Of a stretch of 64,000 bases of DNA, positions 36,140 through 43,981 are shown piece by piece. A program made the position numbers and the translations under genes. The stretch spans positions 7,144-71,143 of the forward strand of contig UQMK01000011.1 of assembly GCA_900542085.1 (NCBI GenBank), read 5' to 3'. Every line of letters begins with the position of its first letter. Positions within the stretch are counted from its first letter, which is position 1. This DNA is from an uncultured Collinsella sp. (GTDB lineage Bacteria; Actinomycetota; Coriobacteriia; Coriobacteriales; Coriobacteriaceae). The notes beneath the pieces were generated by a model that was given only the letters and a program-made list of their open reading frames with translations, searched no databases and was not told where the DNA came from.

Positions 36140-36682
36140 CTACCAACCCAAGAGCGAAAACGCCCCATCGAAATAACCAAAATGAAGCACGGCGCCGTTG
36201 TCGGGCTGTTCTCCCCCGCCGGCCACATACTCAAGAAACTCCTGGCAGGCTGAGCCGTGGGAAACGGCCAGCACGCAGTTGTGCTGCGGTCGGGCCATAA
36301 TACGAGACAACGCCGCGACCATACGTGCGCGAAGCTCACTTTCCGACTCGCCACCAAAGGCCACCGGATAATCGCCCCATGGTTGCGCCGGCATCTCGCG
36401 GTTTGATGTGCCCTCCAGCGAGCCCAGGCGCCACTCGCACAGGTCGTCGACCGGCTCTATGGGAAGGCCCTCACCAACAATAAGCTCGGCCGTGTGGCGT
36501 GCCCGACCCAACGGAGACGAATACGCATGGTCAAAGGAGATGCCACGCGCCTCAAACGCCGCGCGCGTCGCCAGTGCCTGCTCGCGCCCGCGCGCCGTAA
36601 GCGGCGAATCGTGCCAGCCCTGCAAAATGTTCTGCACATTGAGCTCGGTCTGCCCATGCCGCACCAAATACAGATCGGCCAC
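36140..36682 (-). CDS. Histidine phosphatase family protein 2
   Basis: 180-aa paralogue of the gene at 35486. LYLVRHGQTELN (RHG, near residue 8), SSPLGRARHTAELI and LAVSHGSACQEFLEY supply the catalytic set; WRLGSLEG is the acid-bearing loop in place of the EWFFGDFEAE of its neighbour. About 30 residues shorter at the C terminus. It is the first gene of the pair; the upstream gap carries an inverted repeat. Confidence 0.9.
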   Translation of the reverse strand: MADLYLVRHGQTELNVQNILQGWHDSPLTARGREQALATRAAFEARGISFDHAYSSPLGRARHTAELIVGEGLPIEPVDDLCEWRLGSLEGTSNREMPAQPWGDYPVAFGGESESELRARMVAALSRIMARPQHNCVLAVSHGSACQEFLEYVAGGGEQPDNGAVLHFGYFDGAFSLLGW

Positions 36683-36697
36683 ATGCCCTCCCCTCGT

Positions 36698-36732
36698 ACC
36701 ACCACAAAGGGGACGGGCACCTTTGTGGCGGT
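36698..36732. repeat. Inverted repeat of the ACCACCACAAAGG type
   Basis: ACCACCACAAAGG (36698-36710) pairs with CCTTTGTGGCGGT (36720-36732). Same family as the hairpin after pckA at 128-168. It lies between the histidine phosphatase pair and the nitroreductase stop. Confidence 0.65.
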
Positions 36733-36764
36733 TTACCGCCGAATCACGCCGCGGCGACGCTCAA

Positions 36765-37436
36765 CTACACCAGTACGTCGGCGAGTGGACGCTTAGGTAC
36801 GTGGTGTACCTGTGCCTCGTCACGCCAGTAATTAATAGAGCCGTCGGGGTTGGAATCAATTGCATCGATCACCTGTGTCTCGGCGGGAACGCCAAAGACC
36901 ATGATCAGCTTGACCTCGTACTTGTCGCCGTCAAGTCCCATGACATCAATCGCACGAGGCGGAAAGGCCTTGAACATGCACGCCGCCACCTCGGGCGTAG
37001 CGCTGCGGGCGGCGAGCATCATCGTCTGCGCGGCGATACCAGCATCTGCCTCGGTGATTGGCGCGGCAGGCTTGCCCGGAGCGGGACGCTCGGCAAGGAT
37101 CGCGATATAGCCGGTCGGGCGCTCGCCCTCAACAGGACCCGACCAATCCTTGAGCGCACCAGCCCATGCGAGCTTTTCAAATAAGCTCGAACACTCCTCG
37201 GCGTCGCACACCACATGAAAGCGTAGGCGCTGAGCGTTGGCGCCGCAGGGAGCCAGGTGCGCCAGCTCTGCCAGCTCGAGCAAAAACTCGCGCGGCACGC
37301 GCATGGACTCGTCAAAGCGACGGCATGTGCGGGCACGACGGACCAGCGCGTCAAACGATTCCAGACCGAGCTTTTCGCAGCCCTGCTTTGCCATCGATTC
37401 GACACTCGACGGTGCCTCGGGAACTGCTTCGTTCAT
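36765..37436 (-). CDS. Nitroreductase family protein
   Basis: 223-aa FMN-dependent nitroreductase-fold oxidoreductase. The start of the fold, ALVRRARTCRRFDES, the LAHLAPCGANAQRLRF loop (FMN-binding), and ITEADAGIAAQTMMLAA are typical. Its true electron acceptor is unknown. ATG at 37436 is chosen for the GGGGG five bases upstream and because the fold starts about 40 residues later; upstream in-frame sequence lacks family resemblance. The C-terminal region ends HHVPKRPLADVLV. Confidence 0.85.
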   Translation of the reverse strand: MNEAVPEAPSSVESMAKQGCEKLGLESFDALVRRARTCRRFDESMRVPREFLLELAELAHLAPCGANAQRLRFHVVCDAEECSSLFEKLAWAGALKDWSGPVEGERPTGYIAILAERPAPGKPAAPITEADAGIAAQTMMLAARSATPEVAACMFKAFPPRAIDVMGLDGDKYEVKLIMVFGVPAETQVIDAIDSNPDGSINYWRDEAQVHHVPKRPLADVLV

Positions 37437-37698
37437 AGGAACCCCCAATACAAGCCAATTGTTCTTAGGAAAATCTAACCTAAAACGCAGGCAATAACGA
37501 ACAGAGCTGCAATGTTCTACACCTGTTGAATAGAAAAACGCGACATGGGGAACAACGAGAACAAATCGGGACCTTTGGGTTACACTTCGCCCTCCCCGAC
37601 CCATACGCCGGTGCCTTTAGGCGATACTTGTTGTAGCAACTGCGGCATACGCCGCAAAAACAACAATGACGGCAAACGCCGCGCGGAAAGGAGACCTC

Positions 37699-38301
37699 AT
37701 GGGCATCTTTAAGAACGACGACCAGCAGTCGAATCTGTTTGGATTTGACGAGAAAAGCATGGCAGGCAAGGCAATCAAGGCCGTGCGCTGGATCTACGCC
37801 GTCACGGGCGTCATCGCGCTGCTTGCCGGCATCGCGCTGCTGTTTGCGCCCGCCAAGTCCCTCGTCTTTTTGACGACCGTCCTGGGCTTCTACTTTATAA
37901 TCACGGCAGCCATTAGGCTGTTCACCGCCATTTTTGAGCCGCTGCTGCCCGCCGGCTGGCGCGTGACGAGCATCATCTCCAACCTGCTCATCATTCTGGG
38001 CGGCGTCATAATCCTGCGCAATCAGGCCTTCTCGACCGCGACGCTCACCACGCTCGTGGTGGTCGTGGCCGGCTTTGGCTGGATCGTCGAAGGTGTCATG
38101 TCCATTCTGGAGTCCGAGCTTTCGTCTAACCGCGCCCTCGCCATCCTGAGCGGCGCGCTCTCCATCATCGCCGGCATGTTCGTGTTTATCTATCCGCTGT
38201 GGTCGGCAAAGATGCTCGTCATCTTTAGCGGCGCCGCGCTCCTGGTGTTTGGCGTGACGCTCATTATTCGTGCTATCCGCTTTGGCAAGCTGGTGCACTA
38301 G
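37699..38301 (+). CDS. DUF308 (HdeD-like) membrane protein
   Basis: 200-aa protein with a short hydrophilic N terminus and about six membrane spans in HdeD/DUF308 style (for example IYAVTGVIALLAGIALLFAP, LTTLVVVVAGFGWIVEGVMS, AILSGALSIIAGMFVFIYP). HdeD is linked to acid resistance in enterics; the role here is unknown. AAAGGAG lies 5 nt before the ATG. Its stop codon touches the start of the next gene, so the two are co-translated. Confidence 0.85.
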   Translation: MGIFKNDDQQSNLFGFDEKSMAGKAIKAVRWIYAVTGVIALLAGIALLFAPAKSLVFLTTVLGFYFIITAAIRLFTAIFEPLLPAGWRVTSIISNLLIILGGVIILRNQAFSTATLTTLVVVVAGFGWIVEGVMSILESELSSNRALAILSGALSIIAGMFVFIYPLWSAKMLVIFSGAALLVFGVTLIIRAIRFGKLVH

Positions 38302-38784
38302 ATGCCGCGAACGCTGTTTATTGATGCCGACGCCTGCCCGGTTACGCGCGAGTCGATCGACTGCGCGCGGCGGGCGGGCGTTGCCGTGGTTATCGCCGGC
38401 AACAGCACGCAGAACCCGGAGCGGCACATTCGCCGCGACGACCCGCGCGATGCCGAGCACGCGCGACGCGGCTTTTGGGTCACCACGCTCGATGTGAGCG
38501 TGGGCGCCGATAGTGCCGACTTTGCCATTGTCGAACGTCTGCAGGCGGGCGACGTGGTCGTGACGCAGGACATTGGCCTGGCGAGCATGGTACTCGGCCG
38601 CGATGCCTCCGCCATCGGCGTGCGCGGGCGCGTGTACGACAAGGCGACCATCGACATGCAGCTGTTTATTCGTCACGAAGAAAAGAAGGTGCGCCGCGCT
38701 GGCGGTCGCACCCGCGGGCCAGCAGCCTTCACCAGCGAAGACCGCGCCCGCTTTAAGCGCAACCTCACCGAGCTGCTGCGCTAA
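38302..38784 (+). CDS. YaiI/YqxD family protein (DUF188)
   Basis: 160-aa DUF188 protein, a PIN-like fold of unknown activity. Family marks: LFIDADACPVTRE at the N terminus, VVVTQDIGLASMVL and the C-terminal RRAGGRTRGPAAFTSEDRARF. It begins directly after the TAG of the DUF308 gene and ends at a good terminator. Confidence 0.92.
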   Translation: MPRTLFIDADACPVTRESIDCARRAGVAVVIAGNSTQNPERHIRRDDPRDAEHARRGFWVTTLDVSVGADSADFAIVERLQAGDVVVTQDIGLASMVLGRDASAIGVRGRVYDKATIDMQLFIRHEEKKVRRAGGRTRGPAAFTSEDRARFKRNLTELLR

Positions 38785-38786
38785 CC

Positions 38787-38831
38787 AAGGCAGATTTTTG
38801 GGAGATGCCTAAAAATCTGCCTTTTTGTTTT
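38787..38831 (+). terminator. Intrinsic terminator
   Basis: AAGGCAGATTTTT (38787-38799) pairs with AAAAATCTGCCTT (38811-38823), followed by TTTTGTTTT. Ends the DUF308-DUF188 pair. Confidence 0.9.
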
Positions 38832-38862
38832 GGACGGTGTGAGCGCTCAGGATCCGTGGCTC

Positions 38863-38943
38863 AACAAAAAACGGGCTTCAAAATGCCATGCGTCGCCGCA
38901 TTGTGCAGGCGCCGTGCATGGCTATTTTGAAGCCCGTTTTGTT
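38863..38943. terminator. Long double hairpin after the exporter gene
   Basis: AACAAAA...ACGGGCTTCAAAAT pairs with ATTTTGAAGCCCGT...TTGTT, and an inner GCCATGC/GCATGGC stem lies within. It follows the minus-strand exporter stop by 8 nt and reads into a T-rich tract on that strand. Confidence 0.75.
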
Positions 38944-38951
38944 AGGACTAC

Positions 38952-40040
38952 TTAGAGGCCAAAGGCAGATAGGACGAGGCCCCAGCCAGCGCCGATGACG
39001 TACATCATGACCAGGAACACGGCGTTTTCGCGGGCGCTGCGGTTGGTGCGGAACAGCACCAGGTAGCCCACGCCGGCGGAAATGAGCGTGCCGGCAAGCA
39101 TCGGCGCCAGTTGCAGCGCGCCTTCCAGATACAGCTGCGTAATGACCACGCTCGCCGAGCAGTTGGGGATCAGGCCGACAAGCGCCGAACCCAGGACGGC
39201 GAGCGTCTCGTTGCCACGCAGGAACTGCTCGATCGCGGACTCGCCAAAGGTCTCGAGCACGGCGACCAGAATCAGCGTCACTAGGAAAATGAATACCGAG
39301 ACCTGCACGGTATGCGAGATGGCGCTGCGGATAATCGACAGGACGGGCGCACCTTCGTGTGAGTGGGAGTGACCGTGGTCATGATGGTGTTCATGCTCGC
39401 CCTCATGACCGTGATCGTGGCCATGTCCATGTTCGTGCTCGTCTTCGTCGTCATCACAACCGCAATGGTCGCGCTCACACAGCTCATGGATGTGGTCGGC
39501 GCTCACGCCCGCCTCGGCCACCTCGTCGATGATGTCACCGCCGCTGTGGTCGTCATGCGCGCAGTTAACGTGCGCCGGATTGACAGTGGTCCCCAACACG
39601 GTACGACGAATCGCCGCATGCGCGCGGGCGTTGCGACGCAGGCCACGAATGGCAGCATCCACGATAAAGCCCGTGACCAGCGCGATCAGCGCTTTCGAAG
39701 CCAAAAGCATCGCCATAGTCTGCACGGGAACCTGCTCGGCAAGTAGCAGCGGCAGCATCTCGTCGGAGGTCGAGAGAAACACCGCCACCAGGGTTCCCAG
39801 CGTCACGACGCGACCGGCGTATAGCGTTGCCGCCATGGCCGAAAAGCCGCACTGCGGCACTATGCCCAGCAACGAGCCGACCACGGGGCCAGCGGCGCCG
39901 GCACGCTTGATGGTACCGTTGACGCGATCGCCTGCCACATGCTCGAGCGTCTCGAGGACCAGATATGTCACCAACAAGAACGGCACCAGCGAGAGCGTGT
40001 CCTTGCCGGCGTCGAGCAGAATATCAATCAGCAAATCCAT
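38952..40040 (-). CDS. Putative heavy-metal exporter, ArsP_2/10TM type
   Basis: 362-aa membrane protein in two homologous halves, each with a proline-cysteine motif in a span: LLGIVPQCGFSAMAATLY (near 60) and LVGLIPNCSASVVITQLY (near 290). The halves are joined by a cytosolic or periplasmic loop of about 90 residues that is extremely rich in His and Asp (HEHGHGHDHGHEGEHEHHH) and has Cys pairs, a clear metal-binding region. This is the architecture of the family annotated as putative 10TM heavy-metal exporter / manganese transporter. Substrate not established. Monocistronic. Confidence 0.8.
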   Translation of the reverse strand: MDLLIDILLDAGKDTLSLVPFLLVTYLVLETLEHVAGDRVNGTIKRAGAAGPVVGSLLGIVPQCGFSAMAATLYAGRVVTLGTLVAVFLSTSDEMLPLLLAEQVPVQTMAMLLASKALIALVTGFIVDAAIRGLRRNARAHAAIRRTVLGTTVNPAHVNCAHDDHSGGDIIDEVAEAGVSADHIHELCERDHCGCDDDEDEHEHGHGHDHGHEGEHEHHHDHGHSHSHEGAPVLSIIRSAISHTVQVSVFIFLVTLILVAVLETFGESAIEQFLRGNETLAVLGSALVGLIPNCSASVVITQLYLEGALQLAPMLAGTLISAGVGYLVLFRTNRSARENAVFLVMMYVIGAGWGLVLSAFGL

Positions 40041-40212
40041 GACGGATGGAACCTTTCGTGTCTTTCGGCAGCATTGTAAAAGTCCTAGCGGTCAACTAGG
40101 GTATTGTAATTGTCCAAGGCGCGATGCCAATAGTTGCCCATGGTAAACTATCATCTCGCCATAACTCGACAAACCCGAGCCGCACAACGCGGCCCGTCCA
40201 AGGAGCAGTTAT

Positions 40213-41181
40213 ATGAACGTTTCGCAAGCACTCGAATACGAGCGCCAACCGTTTATCCCCATGTTTATCTATGGCGATCACGGCACCATGGAATCCGAGC
40301 GTCAGAAAGGCGAAGAGGCCCTTAAGGTGCTCGAGACCGAGTACTTTACCGCCGAGGACGACCCCGGCTTCGACTTTGCCACCGTGCGCGACCTGGCCGA
40401 CCGCAACCGCGACCTGTGCGACCAGATTGGCGAGGCGCGTCTGCGCAACGTGACGCCCGCGACGCTTTCGCGCGGCCTGTCCGACGCCGACACCTGCGCC
40501 GCCATCGGCAAGATGCAAAAGCGCACCGCCGCGTCCGTCATGCGCGAGATCCGCGGCGACCGCGACGCGCTCGGCGTCGCCTACGCCCGCAAGCCCATTC
40601 AGGGCACGGTGCTCGGCATCGACATCGAGACCACCGGCCGCGCACCCGAGCGCGGCTACATCATCAACGTGGGCTGGGAGATCATGGAGCTCACCAGCGA
40701 CGCCGTCCCGCACGACGCCGAGGCACACTACTGCGGTCTGCCCAATATCTACCGCGGCGAGGATGTGCCGTTGTCGAATATCCACCACATCACCTGGGAC
40801 GACATCGACGGCAAAACGCCCTTCCGCGAGAACAAGGAGCTGCAAAAGCAGCTGCTCAAGCTTATGAAGAAGTACCCGTACATGGCGCACAACGCCGCCT
40901 TTGAGGACAGCTGGTTCAAGATCCACCTGGACGGTTACGCCGAAGCACGCCGTGCGGGTAAGATTATCGTCATCGACTCGCGCCAGATCTGCCGCAGCCT
41001 GGACGCCGATGTGCGCTCGCTCCCCCGCGAGTCCGCGCCCGCCGCGCTCGAGAACTGGGCACGCCGTCGCGGCACCCTCGCCGCCGACGCCAACGAGCAG
41101 CACCTGGGCCTCGACGACACCGACCTCATGCTCCGTACCGTCCAGGCCGAGTTCAACCTCAAGAACCTATTTGCCAAGTAG
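40213..41181 (+). CDS. DnaQ-like 3'-5' exonuclease domain protein
   Basis: 322-aa protein whose C-terminal 190 residues form a DEDD exonuclease domain: LGIDIETTG (Exo I, D-x-E near residue 138), MAHNAAFEDSWF (Exo II with Asp) and LGLDDTDLMLRTV (final Asp region). The N-terminal 130 residues are helical and unassigned. It could trim DNA or RNA ends; not a PolC or DnaQ polymerase subunit by context. AAGGAG precedes the ATG. Ends at a clear terminator. Confidence 0.8.
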   Translation: MNVSQALEYERQPFIPMFIYGDHGTMESERQKGEEALKVLETEYFTAEDDPGFDFATVRDLADRNRDLCDQIGEARLRNVTPATLSRGLSDADTCAAIGKMQKRTAASVMREIRGDRDALGVAYARKPIQGTVLGIDIETTGRAPERGYIINVGWEIMELTSDAVPHDAEAHYCGLPNIYRGEDVPLSNIHHITWDDIDGKTPFRENKELQKQLLKLMKKYPYMAHNAAFEDSWFKIHLDGYAEARRAGKIIVIDSRQICRSLDADVRSLPRESAPAALENWARRRGTLAADANEQHLGLDDTDLMLRTVQAEFNLKNLFAK

Positions 41182-41280
41182 ATTGCCATGCAGAGGTGCC
41201 ATCCGCGAGCGATACTCGCCAGACGATAGCGCCCCACGCAATAGCGACACGCCGAGACGCTCCTCTCAAGCGACGCAATG

Positions 41281-41316
41281 CGGGCCGATATCCAAGTGGA
41301 TATCGACCCGTTTTTT
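41281..41316 (+). terminator. Intrinsic terminator
   Basis: CGGGCCGATATCC-AAGT-GGATATCGACCCG (one mismatch) followed by TTTTTT, 100 nt past the exonuclease stop. The rest of 41182-41620 shows no gene. Confidence 0.88.
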
Positions 41317-41620
41317 CGGCACCGCACACGCGGCCCCCGGCCATCGGAGCCTAGCCGCCGCACAACTAAGTACAACTAAGAACTTCGTTTGCGCATGTTC
41401 AAGCCAAATTACACATCATTTTTGACGCCGCTTTTGAATCAAAACGGCGCTGACCGGCATCAGTTGTGGAGGCCTGCGTAGCCAGCGAGCTGCGACAATG
41501 TTCCAAATGGCATCTTTCTCCATCATTGGCGTCAAACTCTTGGACAGCTTTCGTTATGTCGCAACATTTTGCCTTGGCGTTTATCGCGAACCCCGCCGCC
41601 TGGTCTGCCATGCTAGCTGT

Positions 41621-42820
41621 ATGAGTATCGTGCTTTCACATAACACGGCAAAAGCGGTCTACCAAGCCGCATACTCGGTATCCGCAATTGGCACCGAGCC
41701 CTGCAGCCCTGCCAAAATCTACGGGGCGCGCCCCAGCAAGGAACTGCTCGACTCTGCCGCCGACTGGCTCGCCAGGCACAATATCGCCCTCGATGACGAC
41801 GCCCCGCTCGATACGACGGTGTTCGAGCGCGCAAACGTGCGCAACATACCGGGCTGCAAATGCCACGTATCGTCTAAGCGTTTCTCGGGCTCGCGCTTTA
41901 TCGAACTCGCTGACGGCATCTATATAGTCGGCGTCGAACTCTGCGCGCTTCAGGCCGCAACCTATCTTCCCTTTCGCGAACTTGTGGAGTACTACTTCGA
42001 ACTGTGTGGCGCCTATTCCCTTGGGCGCGATGCGTCGACAGCCTACACCGAGCGCTTCGCGCTCACTTCGACCTCGAGCCTCAAGCACTTTTTTAACTCC
42101 CTCACCGACTGCAAGGGGCTTGAGCTTGCCCGAAAAGCCATCCGGTGCGTGCGGGACGGATGCCGCTCGCCGATGGAAACGGCGTTTGTTATGATGCTCA
42201 CGTTACCCAGACGCGAGGGCGGGCTGGGCATTAGCGAAATCGAGACCGACTACGAAGTAAAGGTCACAGCTGCCGCAAAAGACCTCACGCGGCGCGAAAA
42301 GTTCTATATGGATGCATATCTTAAGCGGTCCCGAACCGACATCGAATACAACGGATTTCAGCACGATGCCGAAGAAGACCGCGCCATTGACGAAGAGCGC
42401 AAGAACGCGCTGGCGTCCATGGGCTACGGAATCATTTCCGTCAGTCGCTATTCCTTTATGCACGCCAGCGCCTTCGCCAGGGTCATGGAGGCGATCCAGC
42501 GAAAGGAGGGCATTCGCCCATCGCGCCTACCCAAAGATTTTGCAATTAAGCAAGAAGAGCTGCGACGATTTGTGCTCAGGAGATTTATCGAGGAAAAGAA
42601 GCGTATTGATGAGCTCCTCTGTCAAGATGCAGAGCAGCGTAGTGTACTTGAGCTCGAACACGCCGTGCTCGAAGGCATCTCGCTGAACGACCCGACAATT
42701 AACGATGCCCCAGCCATCGACGACATGCAAGTCATCGAGTTGGATTGCCCGGAGTTCGCTCAAACAAGCACTTCCACGCCCGAAGGCAGGGTGTACGGGG
42801 CCAGAACAGAGGCGGACTGA
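41621..42820 (+). CDS. PD-(D/E)XK-like protein, paralogue 2
   Basis: 399-aa paralogue of the gene at 32954. The shared core runs from LVEYYFELCGAY through SPMETAFVMMLTLPRREGGLG, then YMDAYLKRSRTDIEYNGFQH (D-x(n)-E-x-x-G-x-H) and ALASMGYGIISVSRYSFMHASAF. The expected Lys after the Glu is replaced by other residues here, so nuclease activity is uncertain. The N terminus SIVLSHNTAKAVYQAA resembles AbiEi/DUF559-type proteins. ATG at 41621 is chosen from the paralogue; no Shine-Dalgarno is visible, so leaderless or weak translation is possible. The C-terminal 60 residues are extra. Confidence 0.7.
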   Translation: MSIVLSHNTAKAVYQAAYSVSAIGTEPCSPAKIYGARPSKELLDSAADWLARHNIALDDDAPLDTTVFERANVRNIPGCKCHVSSKRFSGSRFIELADGIYIVGVELCALQAATYLPFRELVEYYFELCGAYSLGRDASTAYTERFALTSTSSLKHFFNSLTDCKGLELARKAIRCVRDGCRSPMETAFVMMLTLPRREGGLGISEIETDYEVKVTAAAKDLTRREKFYMDAYLKRSRTDIEYNGFQHDAEEDRAIDEERKNALASMGYGIISVSRYSFMHASAFARVMEAIQRKEGIRPSRLPKDFAIKQEELRRFVLRRFIEEKKRIDELLCQDAEQRSVLELEHAVLEGISLNDPTINDAPAIDDMQVIELDCPEFAQTSTSTPEGRVYGARTEAD

Positions 42821-42824
42821 CGGG

Positions 42825-43071
42825 GTGGGTACCCAGGCGACGTGCAAAAACGGGAGTTTTCAGCAAAGCCGGGTATCCAAGGAGCTTCGAATTGATCTAT
42901 TTTGCACCGATGCCGCTGATTTTGATGTATGTTAGGCAACAACTGGGGAACATCAGTCGGCACTTACACTCCAGTAAAGCCCTGCGGCGGCAAATGCCGC
43001 CGCATTATGCAATAAATAACCCCTCGTCAATGCTGAAAACTCCCGTTTTTGCACGTCGCTAAGGTACCCAC
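42825..43071. repeat. Large inverted repeat, about 41-bp arms
   Basis: Arms 42825-42865 and 43031-43071 match but for 3 positions; the inner 29 bp (CGTGCAAAAACGGGAGTTTT core) are perfect. The 165-bp loop has its own TGCGGCGGCA/TGCCGCCGCA hairpin. No gene is inside. Size and form (247 bp, long terminal inverted repeats) suit a MITE-like element or a decayed mobile unit. It fills most of the 411-bp gap before the ArsR gene. Confidence 0.8.
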
Positions 43072-43157
43072 GTTGGCATCGGCGGCCTTATCCGCGATCA
43101 TCGATGCCTTTAGCCGCCACCAGGGCCATTCGATAGCAAAATATTTCGTGAATTATA

Positions 43158-43217
43158 TTGACATATGAACATGCGCTCATATACTCGGAAGTAAGTTATA
43201 TGAGCGCATGTTCATAT
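43158..43217 (+). promoter_or_regulatory. ArsR-regulated promoter with two operators
   Basis: TTGACA (43158-43163), 16-bp spacer and TATACT (43180-43185) form a near-consensus promoter. Operators ATATGAACATGCGCTCATAT (43163-43182) and ATATGAGCGCATGTTCATAT (43198-43217) are mirror copies, each with ATATGA...TCATAT ends as expected for ArsR/SmtB sites. The first covers the spacer, so binding should block RNA polymerase. Confidence 0.85.
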
Positions 43218-43231
43218 GAAAGGATATTGCA

Positions 43232-43600
43232 ATGAGCGATCACGCTGATGAAATAAAGTCCAGCATCGACACCACCATCGTGCCCGACATCCCCACCACC
43301 TGCTCGCCCGAGGACCTTCCCGACGAGGAGCTGCTGTACGACCTTGCCGACCTGTTCAAGGTCTTCAGCGACACCACGCGCATCAAGATCCTTTACGCCC
43401 TCATGGGCCGCGAACTCTGCGTGGCAGACATCGCCGAAGCGACCGCGACCTCGCAGTCTGCGGTGTCACACCAGTTGCGCACGCTCAAGCAGTCACACCT
43501 GGTCAAATTCCGGCGCGACGGGCGTAATATCCTCTACTCGCTCGCCGACGACCATGTCTACACCATGCTCAACCAAGGCATGAGCCACATCTGCGAATAG
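43232..43600 (+). CDS. ArsR/SmtB-family metal-responsive repressor
   Basis: 122-aa winged-helix repressor. LADLFKVFSDTTRIKILYAL is the start of the fold, ELCVADIAEATATSQSAVSHQLRTLKQSHLV is the recognition region (helix about residues 68-90), and the C terminus has DDHVYTMLNQGMSHI with an Asp/His set like the alpha-5 metal site of CzrA/SmtB-type Zn or Co sensors; the ELCVAD Cys lies where CadC-type sites sit. It would release DNA on binding metal. It is the first gene of the metal operon and overlapped upstream by its own operators. Confidence 0.93.
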   Translation: MSDHADEIKSSIDTTIVPDIPTTCSPEDLPDEELLYDLADLFKVFSDTTRIKILYALMGRELCVADIAEATATSQSAVSHQLRTLKQSHLVKFRRDGRNILYSLADDHVYTMLNQGMSHICE

Positions 43601-43663
43601 CGACCAACCACGGTACCAGCGCGGCCTGCACCCAAGCCGCAAATACAGGGAAAGGAACCCGCC

Positions 43664-43882
43664 ATGAAAAAGCAGTTTAAACTCGACGAGATCGACTGCG
43701 CCAACTGCGCGCGCGAGCTTCAGGACGAACTTGCCAAGCTCGATGGCGTCAAGTCCGTTTCGGTCAACTTTATGACCCAGAAGTTGACGCTCGAAGCCGA
43801 CGACGCCGAGTTCGACGAGGTCCTCGATCGCGTCGTGGAGTTTACCGCCGACGCCGAGCCCGACTGCGAGATCATTCTCTAG
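43664..43882 (+). CDS. HMA-domain metallochaperone
   Basis: 72-aa ferredoxin-like heavy-metal-associated domain: KLDEIDCANCARELQDELAKLDGV with the CANC metal site near residues 12-15, then SVNFMTQKLTLEAD. An independent version of the HMA domain that many P1B ATPases carry at their N terminus, and which the next gene lacks, so the two probably work together. It starts 63 nt after the repressor gene; GGAAAGGAA lies before the ATG. Confidence 0.92.
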   Translation: MKKQFKLDEIDCANCARELQDELAKLDGVKSVSVNFMTQKLTLEADDAEFDEVLDRVVEFTADAEPDCEIIL

Positions 43883-43939
43883 TCCAGGTTTACGCTAACC
43901 TGCAAGGCCGCGCTTGCCGCGGCTTTTGCTCGCGAAATT

Positions 43940-43959
43940 ATATGAGCGAGTGTTCATAC
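43940..43959 (+). promoter_or_regulatory. Third ArsR operator, before P-type ATPase
   Basis: ATATGAGCGAGTGTTCATAC shares the ATATGAGCG...GTTCATA pattern with the operators at 43163 and 43198 and lies 23-42 nt before the ATPase start. A small GCCGCG/CGCGGC hairpin with a T-run (43906-43927) lies upstream, so the ATPase may have its own regulated promoter. Confidence 0.75.
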
Positions 43960-43981
43960 ATTCAAATGGGAGGATTGAATC

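Noticed and set aside
39360..39480. Simple repeat in the exporter gene
   Set aside because: It is the coding sequence of the His/Asp-rich metal loop, in frame, not an independent repeat array.
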